Shown in pieces: positions 1 through 12,400 of a stretch of DNA of 64,000 bases. The notes beneath the pieces are model-generated. The model was given only the letters and a program-made list of their open reading frames with translations, was not told where the DNA came from and made no database searches. The translations under genes were made by a program, and so were the position numbers. Positions within the stretch are counted from its first letter, which is position 1, and each line of letters starts with the position of its first letter. The stretch comes from Chiua virens. Taxonomy: Eukaryota; Basidiomycota; Agaricomycetes; Boletales; Boletaceae. The DNA lies in assembly GCA_019787685.1 (NCBI GenBank), contig JAHNUO010000001.1:1364001-1428000 (forward strand), in the 5' to 3' direction.

Positions 1-1529
1 GGGCCTCTCAGTCAGCCACGAACAACTCGCGAGGCCCTCCTCTGACTTTGTCGCCGGCGTGTTTACCGCCTGTCTCGACCAGGTCACCTCCATCACCCAA
101 GAGGTCCTCCACGAACCCATCCAGAATGCTCTCGCCGCCCTCGACGATCAATACACGGATCTCTACCATGCCAGCATCGCACACAACTTTCTCCTCTACC
201 ACCTCACCCGCTTTGCAAACGCAGCCCGCATCATGGACTTTAGTGCAAAGGATCTCTATCTCCCCGATCCGGAACGCACCCGCTTCATCCTCTCTGCCTT
301 TATCAACTTTGTCAAGTTTGCGGAACAATGCACCCCCTTCATCACAAACCTCCGCGACCAGTCTACGACCATCATCGAAGAGCGGGAGCAGGTCGCCCAG
401 GAACTCGCCACCTTTCAGCACAAACTCAACATACTCAAGTAAGCACCACCGCCTTGGCGCAACCCCGCCTTGTTGAGCACGTCCCAGGACCCAGCGCGCG
501 AAAGACGAACCAAAGTGTGAAGAACTCCGTGCCGAAAACGCAGCCATAACAGCCCATCTCATGGCTGCCAAAGAGACAAGTCAGTCTGTCGCAAAGGGCA
601 TTGAAGCGCTCAAGATCGACAAGGCCAGCATCATTCTGAAAAAGGAAGGCATAAACGCGGACATATCCATGCTTCTGGATAACGTCCAACGGACCAGAGG
701 CAGAATCGTCCAAAGCCCCGAAAGAATCAAACGCAACATCACTGCAATGGGCACTACCGCCATCGAGGATAAGAAAACGCTCGCTATGCACGAAGCAAAG
801 ACAAGAGATCTCCAGGCAAAAATCACCGTGCTGACCAACGTCGAAAAGGTACCCCTCCTTCTATATCCTGCCTGTTCCTCGCCCACCCAGCTTTACTCAT
901 CAGGAAGTACGGAGTTGTATAGAACAGCTCCAGACCATCGAGAAAGAAGCTCAGCTTCTAGAAAGTTCCCAAAAGGAACTCGCGGACGTTAAAGATAGCC
1001 TAGACTATAAAAAGATTGAGCGAATGGACCTCCAGATGAAAAAGGAGGTACTTCATCCCCACTCTTCCCGTTCCGGCCTCTTTCGCTCATACAGCGTCGA
1101 AGCGCGTACACAGACAGCTCACAAATGCCCAAGAAAAGCTCGAGCGAGCTCAGAGACATGCAGAGGAGAAACGTCATGCAAGCCAACAGACCATCGAACG
1201 ACTTCAACGCGAATACGAGCAAATGGACATCGAACGGCGGGATAACGACAAGCTAGTAGAAGAACTCCGAAAAGAAGCAGATGATACTGAAGCCAAGGTA
1301 CTCTCCCATGTCCATACCGTGTCAATCATCTGACGCGCCCCTTAGATGGCAGAACATCTCAAGAAAAGCGAAGGCGAGCTTAACGAACTGCTTGACGAAT
1401 ATTGGAAGGTACGGCATGCAACAGGTATGTCTTCCTTCTCAAACCAGTCACTTGAGCTAACATCCATCTACAGAGGTGTACATGGAGACCCTTGCCAACA
1501 AGCTCAATATGAGTGTCGATGCAGAATAG
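1..1529 (+). CDS. NUF2: Kinetochore protein Nuf2 (5' end cut off by window edge)
   Basis: Nuf2 is a subunit of the outer-kinetochore Ndc80 complex, which binds spindle microtubules in the nucleus. The frame open from base 2 to about 440 gives the second half of the Nuf2 calponin-homology head, including the motif DLYLPDPERTRFILSAFIN and an FVKFAEQ block, which I recognise as Nuf2. The following exons (about 560-850, 920-1050, 1110-1300, 1346-1410) are charged, Leu/Lys/Glu-rich coiled coil, separated by short introns. The last small exon begins at about 1473 and ends EVYMETLANKLNMSVDAE with TAG at 1527-1529, the usual kind of Nuf2 tail. The start codon and first part of the head lie upstream of the window. 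It is convergent with the ING gene, with about 96 bp between the stops. Identity is firm; exact coiled-coil exon borders are approximate. Confidence 0.9.
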
Positions 1530-1625
1530 TTTATGAATCTAATCGAGTAGGGATAAATTATTTGCTACATTATATGTACAAGTGTACCATCTAGCACGTT
1601 TGTGCCTATACCATCGAAACTTGCT

Positions 1626-3183
1626 CTACGTTCTGGATCTCCCCTTTTGTGTCATCTTCGGCTTGCATTCCTGACAGTACCATGCTGTCTTTTTGCTTGG
1701 CACTTCCAAAAGACCAGTACATTCAAGGTGAAACTATGAGTTCCTGTCAGTCAGTCATTCATGGCAGCAGTACAAGCGATTTACCCATTCCAACTTACAG
1801 CCCTCGTTATCGCAAGCAATCATCTACAAAAGGTCGACGAAAACAGAATTCCGAATAAGTCAGTCAAACACGCGGAGGCAGAGCGAAACACGGAAGGATA
1901 CGGAAAACAACAAACGGAAATACCCACCTGTTCCAAACGAAACCTGGTTGCAGTAGCAATACCGATCTTCATTCGGGTCTGCCGGGACACTCGGCGCTAG
2001 ACGCCCAGCTTGAGCGGGAATAGTAAGCCGGACAGTCCCGCGACGCGTGCGAGGAGCCATGACAGATCCTGCGCCGTCAACCGCAGCGGGGGATTGTGTC
2101 TCCATCTCGGGTTTGGCGGGCTTGGGAGCAGCCTTCTTTCCTTTCTTTGGTGCTTTCGGGGAAGGAACTCGCAGTGGTGAAAGCTCAAGGACCGGGGGTT
2201 CTTCAACGTATAGACCTGGCTCAGGAGAGAGCGATGGAACAGGGCTATGTTCCACGCGCGAGGGACGTGCCCAGCGGGGGACAACAAGGTCTGGGAGGAG
2301 AATGGGGGCGAGGTGGGTGCCGGGACGAACCCCGAGGGATATGGCAGTCTCTTGTTCTTTGATAGCTTGATCGAGAAGACGGATGTGTCGGTCTACCTGT
2401 CGCATGCATGCATGAGCGATACGCGAGTGCAAAGAGACAAGCACGCCCTCACAGTTTCGTATGCCGTCTGTGCAATGCTAACTTTCTCCTCTGCAGTCCG
2501 GATGGCTTCTTCGGAAGCTTGGGCAATGTGTTGGAGGAGTGTACGTGTCGTCTCCCCCGGCTTCGACTGGAATGCCATGGCTGGTCCAAGGTTATCGCCG
2601 TTGATTGCGTCGCCACGTGGGGGTTCGGCAGCATCGACCTGCATTGTAGTTGGTAATATGTCGCCACCGTGATTAACATCCTCGTTGTTCGTTGCAGTCG
2701 CTTCCAATCGCGCGGCGTGGTGTTTAGTGATTTGTGCCGCAAGGCTCTCTCGCAGTGAAATATACCGCCGAATGGATGCCAGGAGGTCTGCGTGGAAGAC
2801 TGCACGAGTCTAGAGCGTCAGAGACACGAATAAATCGAGACTACGTAGATGCGTACCCTCGCCCTGAGAGTCCAACTCGCGCATCAGCTTGAACTGACGA
2901 TGCAAAGACAGCGGCAGCTGTTCGAGGACTGACCAAAGGTTAGCGCAGGCACGCGTCGAGGATGGCTTCAAAGCCGACCTTCATGATGTTCCTCTTTGAA
3001 CGCGTCCCAGACGTCGAGCTCCTTCCTCCGCTCCTCCGTGGGCTCGTCGTCGTCTTCTGTTCGTGATGACGTGGCATTGTCCACGTCTTGCACAGAGTCG
3101 GATTCGTCGACGATGGCGACGGCTTGGTCGCTGGCGCCATCGTCAGTCGAGATGGCGCGCGAACGCTGACGTTTGCGACCCAT
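1626..3183 (-). CDS. ING-family chromatin reader with C-terminal PHD finger
   Basis: Inhibitor-of-growth proteins are subunits of histone acetyltransferase or deacetylase complexes and read H3K4me3 through a PHD finger. Reading down the minus strand: exon 1 3183-2979 (MGRKRQRSR, then an acidic stretch to DAFKEEHHE); exon 2 2928-2857 (LEQLPLSLHRQFKLMRELD, the ING N-terminal helix); exon 3 2799-2453 (helical ING domain); exon 4 from 2396 (Pro/Ser-rich linker, then the first PHD cysteines CYCNQVSFG); exon 5 1823-1785 (MIACDNEGCKLEW); exon 6 1733-1626 (FHLECTGLL to WYCQECKPKM, stop TAG at 1628-1626). The Cys4-His-Cys3 set is complete. ATG 3183 is chosen because the longer frame upstream starts only with TTG. 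Oddity: the canonical donor at 1927 puts exons 4 and 5 out of frame (see findings). Which ING paralogue this is (Pho23/Yng1/Yng2 type) is not decided. Confidence 0.88.
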
Positions 3184-3710
3184 TCGAATCGAGTGGGATG
3201 GCGGTCGGAGAAGTGATGGCGTGACGCGGCTTGATCGCGGTGTTGTCGTGTTCGACGCTGTCAAAGGGTCTCAAATCAGTGCTCGCTGTGTAGCCAGTGC
3301 TCAAGCCGCCGTCATGACCGTGCACCCATCGACTACGCCCGCTGCCAGGTCCTCGTTTCTATTGCATTCGTGAGTCATTTCGTACGTTTTATCACCGAAG
3401 CGAGACCGTTGAAGGATTGAATAAGTTACAAATTAATACTGGGACGACACAGCTTCGTACACACGGCAGGAACTAGAAGGTTATGGAACGCTGTAGAGGG
3501 CTTGAATCACCTCCGTTCATCCCGGTGAGTCACGGATGCCAGTTGAAGCGTTGAATTCTCAAGTAATGATCTTAAAGTTCTATGCGGAAGTTCCACGTGT
3601 CCTGCCTGTCCGGTCGTGTAATAAATACAAGTGACTGCCATGGACCCACTAACTCGCTGGTTCTCAATCCTTCCACCACTTTCTCCCCATCGACACTTTC
3701 CTGACAAGCC
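3184..3710. promoter_or_regulatory. Divergent intergenic region, ING gene / pseudokinase
   Basis: 527 bp between two start codons that point away from each other, so it must hold both promoters. An A/T-rich ataaata element lies at 3621-3627, about 85 bp before the pseudokinase ATG, and is a possible TATA-like element. Open frames here on either strand match nothing I recognise. Confidence 0.5.
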
Positions 3711-6041
3711 ATGGCGACTGGTGTCATCACCTCCACACTGAGCGTCGCTCAGTTGGCAGTTACACTATCTGGGATTCCTTTTGCCGCGGGCGGCGTGATG
3801 TCGCTTCAAATGATCAATGGGGCTTGTTCACAAGTCTTGGTGCACAAGGTGAACCACCCGCTACTGCAGCACCGATGTCCGTTCGGCTAAGATCATTATC
3901 CCGTTTATCACTTCCGGGACACTCCTTGTGGAACAGCAAAAGTCCGCGCAGCTAGTACAACGGTGTACATCGTTGCTAAATTTTATCAACGAACAGTCTT
4001 CGCTGCTAACTGGCACTGATGTGTCTGGCGCATTTGACGAAGCAGAAATGTGAGTAATTCTCTTGACTGATTGCGCAGCTCCTTTCATGGGTCTGAATCA
4101 TATTAGCGTCCTGGCGAGCGTCCACCGCCGCGTGCAAAAATGGGCGGATTGCGGCAAAGTCAAGACGTTCTGTAAGGGACATTCTATCTACCTTTTCCTT
4201 TCCTCTAACACATCTTTGGCATGCAGTGAAGAGCGCGCAAATTGCGCGTGATCTCGACAAATGTTACGCAGACGTCAATAATGTCATGGAGCGGCTACAC
4301 GTCAGCTGATTCTACCTTGACTCGACTCGACCTTGAACTCATGCGCACATAGGTCGCATCGCCTGTTGCAGTGATTCGCATGCAACAAAGATCGATGGAT
4401 ATGATGCGGGAAAACCAGATTGTCCCTGACGGAGACGCTACAACAACTTCTCATTAGCCCTCGGGAGATTGAACGTGCCGTACAGCAACATATTTCGGGA
4501 GGGAATGACGCATATGAGCTTATGCGTGTCGGTCAGGAGGTAAGGTCCTTCGTCACACCAAGCTATGGGTTTCACGCAACTTTTGGCCGAACAGCGTCTC
4601 GTGGAGCTTCGCGGACAAGCACCAGAGCCGTCCACGACGATACTGAGTGACGGTCGGCAGATCGATTCCTCGCCTGATTCCTCCCGCCCGCCTTCTCCCA
4701 TTACGACTGTCCAGAACCAGCTTGAGCAGGCACTCCTCGATCTTCATCGCCTCACGAAAATACCACCAACGATACCCATCTTGAACAATCAAGTGAAAAA
4801 GATGAAGTCAACGCCTATCCGTGGTGGTCCCTATAGTCAGATATATGAAGGTCGTTGGCTAGGAGAGGAAAAGGCGAGTATGGCGCCTTGTTCAAGCGGG
4901 CACAATTTCTGATTGTATGTCTTTAGGTGGCACTGAAAACATTGCGAATAACGGACGCCAATAGCCCCAAGGCAAAGAGGTTGCAGTCGGTCCGTCTTCT
5001 GCTCAGCGTCGTATTCTGTTCATTCCTATCACGATCTTTGACTGTAGCGCTTCGAGCATGAAATTGTGGTTTGGTCGCAGCTCAAACACGAAAACGTGCT
5101 CACGCTGTTGGGCATCGTGACCAACATGGGGCCCATCTACATCGTCAGTTGCCATGACGAGATTCCGCGACGCACATTGCACTCATCAAACGTTTCCCTA
5201 GGTTTCACCGTGGCAATTGGACAATATTCTGAAGTGGGTGGTTCTACGTCGTATAGTCGATGACACCGACAAACATCCACAGTTATCGCTATGAAAACCC
5301 GGACGTCAACCCTCTGAAGCTTGTAGGTCCCCCTTAAGAATGTCCCTGAGCACATCCGGTTGACCGCGTCCAAAGCTTTGTCAAGCATCCAAAGGTCTCG
5401 AGTATCTTCACGACAACCAGATCGTGCACGGTCATCGTGAGTCTCCGCCACCCAATACGGCGTCCCCTTCCACTAACCCCACACCTCCAGTGAAATGCGT
5501 ACGTCTGCGTATCAAAGTTTTGTTTATTATATATTAATCCTGTTCAACTCTATACAGACCAACATGCTGGTTTCCGAAGAGGTATGCACACACCACGACA
5601 CTCCTCTCTCACTCATCCCGTGTACCCTAGGGCGTCGTCACACTCTCCGATTTTGGTCTGACACAGGTGCTCTCCGAGGTTTTCGACAAGGTCACCATCA
5701 CCAACACCGCTGCCGTCCGCTGGCACGCCCCCGAGCTCAATGATAGCGAGGATACGACGTTGACAAAGGCTTCGGATGTCTTTGCGTTCGGCATGAGCGT
5801 GCTCGAGCTCCTCACGATGAAACCGCCTTATTCACACCGGAAGAGGGATGTTTTTGTCCTCCAGGACCTTATCCAGGGGGTGCTGCCACCACGGCCAGAG
5901 GAACCTGAGGCAGTGCCTTGGATGTCGGACGAGCTATGGGAGTTGTTGAATAGATGTTGGAAGTGGAATCCAGAAGAACGAATGCTAGCCAAGGAGTTGT
6001 CGCCGTCTCTGCAACGGATGTCGGAACTGGCAACAAACTGA
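3711..6041 (+). CDS. TKL-type pseudokinase with N-terminal helical (MLKL-like?) domain
   Basis: The N-terminal ~200 residues are predicted-helical with a hydrophobic first segment (MATGVITSTLSVAQLAVTLS) and no catalytic motifs. This resembles the MLKL/HeLo-type bundle found in front of many agaricomycete kinases, by architecture only. The C-terminal part is a tyrosine-kinase-like fold: glycine loop RGGPYSQIYEG, ATP-binding lysine in VALKTLR, alpha-C glutamate in RFEHEIVVW, LEYLHDNQIVHGH, LSDFGLT, WHAPEL and the F-helix SDVFAFGMSVLELL. The HRD-equivalent motif reads His-Gly-His (codon CAT at 5433-5435) where related fungal kinases have HGD, so the catalytic aspartate is missing although Lys, Glu and DFG are kept. 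At least nine introns; one exon is only 8 nt (5491-5498). Stop TGA 6039-6041. Divergent from the ING gene. N-terminal exon borders near 3849-3891 and 4410-4425 are uncertain. Confidence 0.82.
5491..5498 (+). other. 8-nt microexon encoding part of the kinase catalytic loop
   Basis: The donor after the CATC at 5433-5436 (gtgagt from 5437) and the acceptor ending at 5490 (cctccag) leave an exon TGAAATGC before the next donor gtacgt at 5499. The next acceptor ends at 5557. Joining these gives H-G-H-L-K-C-T-N-M-L in frame, which matches the catalytic-loop pattern of the family, so this very small exon is needed for the model. Confidence 0.7.
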
Positions 6042-6408
6042 TCATACAATGTACGATTTCGACGTAATTTGAGCATATGCACACTTGTATACTATCAAGA
6101 TAAGTGGAGGTCGTATTGCTTCGGACATTTGGCTTGAGGTGCTGGATGATGGTATAGGCCATTCGTGGATCTAAAGAACAGCCAATCGATCGACTGATGC
6201 GAGCATCATGATAATATGCGGGATCCCGACGGGAAAAACAAAGTGGGTAAAGTACAGCGGACCAGGGGGTATTCCTGAGAAAAGGGAAGGCCAGCTCGTT
6301 TTAAGGAGGACTCAGCAATTAGTTAAAAGTTCCTCGTGATGTTGGATAGGAAGAGAAGAAAACCATACGAATGGATGCAAAACAATTAATTCAAACTACT
6401 CAGACCAC
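6042..6408. other. Convergent 3' intergenic region
   Basis: 367 bp between the pseudokinase stop and the DYRK stop. It would hold the two 3' UTRs. No gene, repeat or RNA signature seen. Confidence 0.5.
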
Positions 6409-9400
6409 TTATTTAGTAGCTGTCTGAAGCCATCCCATAAGCTCCTGTCCGAAAGGTTGTTCCGATGATGATGGACGACTCACTGCTAGCCCGAGAGTGC
6501 GGCTGGAGTATTGGGACGAAAGGCCGTGTGATTGAGATGACCGGTATGTACGAGAACTCGGACCCATCGAGGTCGAGTGGGACGGAGTGGAAGTGACTCC
6601 ATTCGCAAGGGTACGGGTGGTTCGGGCAGTCAGGGGAGTCGGTGCGCTTATCTGTGATTTCTTTGGAGTCTCCGTGACCTTGGAACCTCGAGCGCTCACG
6701 AGGCTCGAGGATGACAGAAGAGCTTTTGCGGTACCGGGCAAGGGTGTAATACCTTTGGTACGACGACCCGCCTTGAGAAAAGTATGTTGCAAGGCTGCCT
6801 GGGGTTTCATCCGTCGCTCGGGATCCCAAACCAGACAGCGTGCTATGAAATCTACAAAGTCTTCATCCTGACACCGGAGGACTTGTGCAAGGGACTTGGT
6901 CCCAGGTCTCCTTCTGCGGCCTTTGGAATTCACCACTGGCCGAGGAGCACCATTATTATCTGTATACACACGTGAGCGCAGGGACAAGGTATTAATCACG
7001 CAGCATACCAAAGAAGAGCCGCTTGCGGGAGCTGCGGTTGATGAAGTCTTTGTCAGGGGGCCCAAGGACTTCCATAATACAAGACAGCTGTTCTTGTTCG
7101 TTTTCACCCGGAAAGATCGGAAAGCCAGTGTACAGCTCAGCCAGAATGCACCCCAAACTCCACATGTCAATGGCCATGTGATAGTTCATGCCGAGTATGA
7201 CCTCGGGAGAGCGGTAGAAGCGACTTTGAATATACGTGTATACTGTGGAAAAAATCAGGATAACGAGCCCGATCGACCAAAGGTTACATACTCTTTTCAT
7301 GTTCAAAGCAGCTGCTGCCAAAGTCAATGACTTTGATGGCGCTCTTAGCTGGATGCTTCAAGAGAACATTCTACAGTTGATCTCAGATGGGGGTTCCAGG
7401 TGAGGAATCTGAAAAAACATACCTCTGGTTTCAAATCGCAGTGGACAATCCTGTGGTGGCGCATCAGACACAAGGACATGACCATCTGGCTTGTGAATCT
7501 CCGTATCAACGTGGTGGTGAAGCCGACGAAGCCATTAGCCTTGATCAGTTCGTACAGATTGATACTTAGTAGCTCCATTGCGATACAGAGATGGTTCCGG
7601 AAGTAGAAGTGCTCAGTCATCTTGATGACATGGTGCTTCTCTTCATGGTCCTGAGGAACACACGTCAAGTAGCAGGAAGAGTTCAAAGTCGACGCTACAC
7701 ACCCATTTGCGAAGGTTATCTAAGATCTTAATCTCGACCAGTGCTTGATGATGGAACCGCTTTTTGTTACGGATGATCTTGATCGCAACGGACTCGCCGG
7801 TTTGATGGTCTCTGCAATTTAAAACCTGACCGAAAGAACCCTTGCCGAGCGTATCCATGATCTCATAGCGGTAGGCGAGATGATCGCTGTTAACGACGAG
7901 GTAATCGCCACGTTCGTCATCATACCCAAAGTTATTGGCCGAGAAGTCAGGATGGGCCTGTTTCTTCTGGCTACCTGCACCGATGCACCACACCAGAGGA
8001 TAATTGAGACATTCCTCACGCTCGTAGGCAGATAAATATTGCGCCTGGGAGCTCTTTAAAAGAGCTGTAAAGTGTTAATTGGTCAGGTGCGATCTGTAGG
8101 CATTGACGACATACCTTCGGGCGTAACTGCAGGACTCGGGGGTATTGGCTCGGGGAACTTGAGCAGTTCATCCAGCTCCTCCTGTGTTGCACCAGTAGCC
8201 ATCTTCTTAGCCTGCTGCCGCCGGATATACTGGAGCATTTCTTCATCCCCAAGCAACTCTTCTTCATCCACTGTACTTGGGATGGGAGAAGGTGTAGACA
8301 AGGAGTGACGACTTGACGAGGGAGTTCCGGCCTGAGCACGGTGCACGCTTGAACTGCCTGTATTGCTGTTGCTATTCGAAGTGCGTGAGGATGGCAAGGA
8401 AATCTTAGGACTCAGAAGCTTGAGACCCTTCGAAGGTGATAGAGCAGAGAAACGATGAGTATGCGAGGATTCGCTCGGCTGAGCTGCAACAGACGCTGTC
8501 GAAGCCACAGAGCCAGTAGAAGCTTTCCGTAATGCACTGAAGGAAACCGAGTCGCGATTAGATTTACGAGGAATTCCACCTGTAGACGGCGGACCGGAAG
8601 GTTGGCGAGGCACCCTCGAGCCACCCGTCGGAGAAACACGTATGGATTGACGTCGATTATTTCCTTCAGCTACAGTCGCCTTCGCGCCCTGATCCCCGGC
8701 ATCCAAAACACCAAACTCGTTGGCGATTGTCTCGCCAAGCGTTGGTGATGCGTCTGCGGAAGGTGCGGTCACGTTAAGACTGATGCGCCGACCGACAAGA
8801 GTACTCTGCGCCGAGCTCGTGCCTAACGCAGGAGAACCACCGGCTGATGTGCGACTCGAAATACGTGGTATCTTGGTGGGGGTTTCTTTCGACAAAGAAG
8901 CTATAGAATTCAGCAAAACCGAGGGTGGGCCATCTTTCGAATCCTTTGATGCACTATACCCGGTGGTTCCAACCGAAGGGGAACCCGCGATAGTAGGCAG
9001 CTGATTCCTGCTACTACGGAGAGAAGCATCAGAGTGCTTCTGCATTGAACTGACAGTCTGAGCGGTAGCGCGAGAGGATGACGCCGTCCGAGTGATAGAT
9101 GTTGCAGCTGTGGGTGTAGAAACCGAATTGCTGCTAGTCTTGAGACTGGCAACACGCTGTGCAGTCGTGGCGGGAAGGGCGGACATCTGCATGGGCGGTA
9201 ACGTCACGGCGGCATTCGTCTTTTTCGCATCGGTAGACGACAGTGTCTGGACCAAATCCATTAGTAATCGTGCTAGTCACACCACGTTCCCCGCTTACCT
9301 TGCCCCGCTTACGGCCCATGAGGACCGATATCCTGCTCTCGCTGCGATCCTTTGAGTCTTGTTTATTCCTCTCCTTCTCGGAGTCCCGAGGCCGTGAACC

Positions 9401-12400
9401 ATCTCTGGTCTCTTTGCCTGTGCCAGAATCGCCTTTATCACCATGCAGACTCCTTCTGGAACTGGACTTGAGGAGTGACGGCAAACCCAGACTGAGTACG
9501 GAAGATTTCTTGTGCGAACCCGGAGTAGCAGGTACAACGCGAGATGAATCTTTAGCAGGGGAACCACTTGCCCTCTCACGACTCTGTGTAGAAGCCGGAG
9601 CCGGAGGCATAACGGGCGAAGCTGACGTAGGCACGGCGTTGGTGGGCGGAATCTGCATACTTTGTGAGGACGAACGCCGGAAGAACGGAATTGACGAGGG
9701 CGTAAGCCGTTTGGATTGTTGCCTCCGTATAGATGACGATGGACTGAGGGGTGCGTTCTGTGGAGCAGACAGTCCAGTCGTGTTATTGCTACCGCTAGAG
9801 CCAGTTCCAGGACGGCTGGGGAATCCCCTTTCGCGATCGGGTGTCTTGGATGAAAGGACAACGGGTGATTTCGGACCATGGGCGGACCCAAGAGAGGAAA
9901 GGGACGCGAGGGACGCGGCAGATATCATAGCATCAGGCTGAACGGGAGACCACGATGCGCTCGGAGCCACACGTGGCTGAAAGAGCGTGTTCCCTTGACG
10001 TGGACTTGCGCAGCTGTTGACTAAAGCTTTGCATAGAGCGTGGACTCAACGGAAAACTAGCCATCTTGCTATTTGAAACCGCGTGATCCTTGTCTTTCAT
10101 CGAAGAGATAGAAGGTGAACTCGTCAACTTGATGTTCAGGGCATTAGAGAAACTCCATTTCTTTGAGGGTGTCTTGGTCACAGATGGGGCAGACTCGGGG
10201 GCAGATTGACTTCCTTGATTCGCCGATTCATAAGGACGAGTAGCGTGAGAATGGACTGGAGGCTTTGAGACTGAGGGAACCTCAAGAGAGACCGTGCGAT
10301 CAACTTCGTTATCATCCTGTCCGGAAGGAGGAAAGGTAATGCCATGCGAAGACTGTGGAGGGGAACGATAGCTTGATAAGTCCTTCGGTAATGGAGGCAC
10401 GGGGGGAACGCGATCCTCTTCCAAGGCCTCCGCACTGGCAGCAAGCGATCCGGTACGGTCTTTGTATAGTGTGCCATCTCCACCAGAATAAACACTCGAG
10501 ATATCACTACCGGCGCTGTTACGCCTTCCCTTTCCGGCGCCAGTAGAGTGCCGGCCTGAACCGGAAGGGGCAGAGACTGAAGTTGCACTAGTAGCAATAG
10601 ATAAAGAAGCCGAATCTCGCGAGCTGGTAGGGGTGCTTGTGTAATTGGTGGAGGAGGCGGATCCACGCTTAGGAGTGAAGCTAAGGCGAGCACTGATTGA
10701 AGTATGCTTTTTCGAGGGTTTCTCAGGTCCAGAAGAACTGTGATGTTCGTCTCCACTCGTGATTGACCCCACTCGGGCTTCATGAACGTCTTGGGAAACG
10801 ACATCTCCAGAAGAACCGGAAACACCAAGCCCTGGTACCAGCTGGCGGGACTCCTCCTTTCTCTCTTTTTCTTTAGTGCTACCCCTTCGGCTGATCTTTC
10901 CACCTTCATTCCCGACTCCTTCCCATTGCACACCAGACCGCCCAGTAGTACTTCCCGGCGTCCCAGGCCGACTCACGCTCGCCCGATTTAAACTACCGAC
11001 GCTTGCACGGGCACGAGCCGTTTTTCCGGACAAACCGTCCAACTTGCGAAGAGCTTCCGCATGGGCATCGTCATCCATACTGGACCAACCTTCCTGAGTT
11101 CCACGAAGGAGGGAGTGCGCAACATTAGGTGATGCATGGCTATGAGAAACCTCTTTGTTCGATGAGGAAGAGGGGCGATGAGGGGGGGTTGTGCCGCTAC
11201 CGGCATGTTTGAGGAACTGGTGAATAGACGTCGTGGAAGGAGAAGGAGGTAAGTGCGAAAAATCAGTGGTATGAACACGCCGAGGATGAGCTGTCGAGGT
11301 AGGATCAGGCCCAGAGGATGAGTCTCCAGCGGAAAGTTGTCGAGTATGTGTGCCTCGTTCGCGTTCTCCCCGGTGAGGAATCGCAATCGGAGAAGATTCA
11401 TTGACTGGCCCAGCTGAATTAGATTTCGCTGACGCGCCAGTGGACGAACTTTCCCTGCGGCGGTCTCGTGCTCTATCACGAACACTGGTGGTTGATGCGG
11501 TCGATGCGGTGCTGCGGTGCTTACGAAGGGACGTTTTCTCCTCCTTGATGACAGGCTGAGTGTGATCCTTGGAGATAGAAACACCGGAACGCTTCCCAGC
11601 CAACGAGCCAGAATAATCCATCTCAAACTCTTCAGAAGTGCGCTTCTTTGCTTTCCGAAGAGGAGTGAGGGGAGTGAAAGAGCTTGGGGGAGATGAAGAT
11701 ACGTCGCTCAAGAGGGACTGTTCGGTTGGAAGAGGTGGGACGATGGGAGAAGGAGGTTCCGGCGATGAGTATTTAACGCGATCGAACGGATGTAAAAGGT
11801 CAGAACTATGGGGTTGGCGAGGGTAGAGAATCTCTTCTCCACCACTCTCGTCGGCCGTCGAACGTCGCGGACGAATTGTACGGGTTAAGGGTTTGACGTC
11901 ACGCTGGGGCGGAAAATGGTTGTCAACAAATAGCGCATTAGGCAAGAGAAGCTGAAAAAATCCAACCTGGTCGTGATCATCCAATTCACCATCAACTGCT
12001 TCGATTGTCCACGGACTATCCGGAGCATCGGGCTCTGCATTTGAGACCACTACTTCTGCACTGTCTTCCTCCTGGAGGATGTTGAGGGCGTTATCGTCAT
12101 CGTCGGCTGGATTTTCGTGGGAGCGTCGTAGGAGTTTATCCCAGCGAGGCGTGCTGAGTTCACCGACACCAACGAGGCCATTACGGTCGATACTGGCGGG
12201 ATCGCGAGCAGGTGTCAAGGGGGCGGAGGAATCACCAGGGCCGCGCGTCTCCGGTGTAGTACTCTGAAGGGACGAGTCTTGAAGTTGCTGGGGAGGGGAA
12301 TCTGAGGGTGACTGAACACCAAAGTAGTAAGGGTCCAGAGACGAGGTGGACGAAGCCGGGCGCGAGAGAGAGACCTGGTCTACGTCGACCTGCAACGAGC

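Noticed and set aside
9243..9941. 232-codon plus-strand ORF
   Set aside because: Antisense shadow of the Ser/Pro-rich DYRK N-terminal region, which produces long open frames on the other strand.
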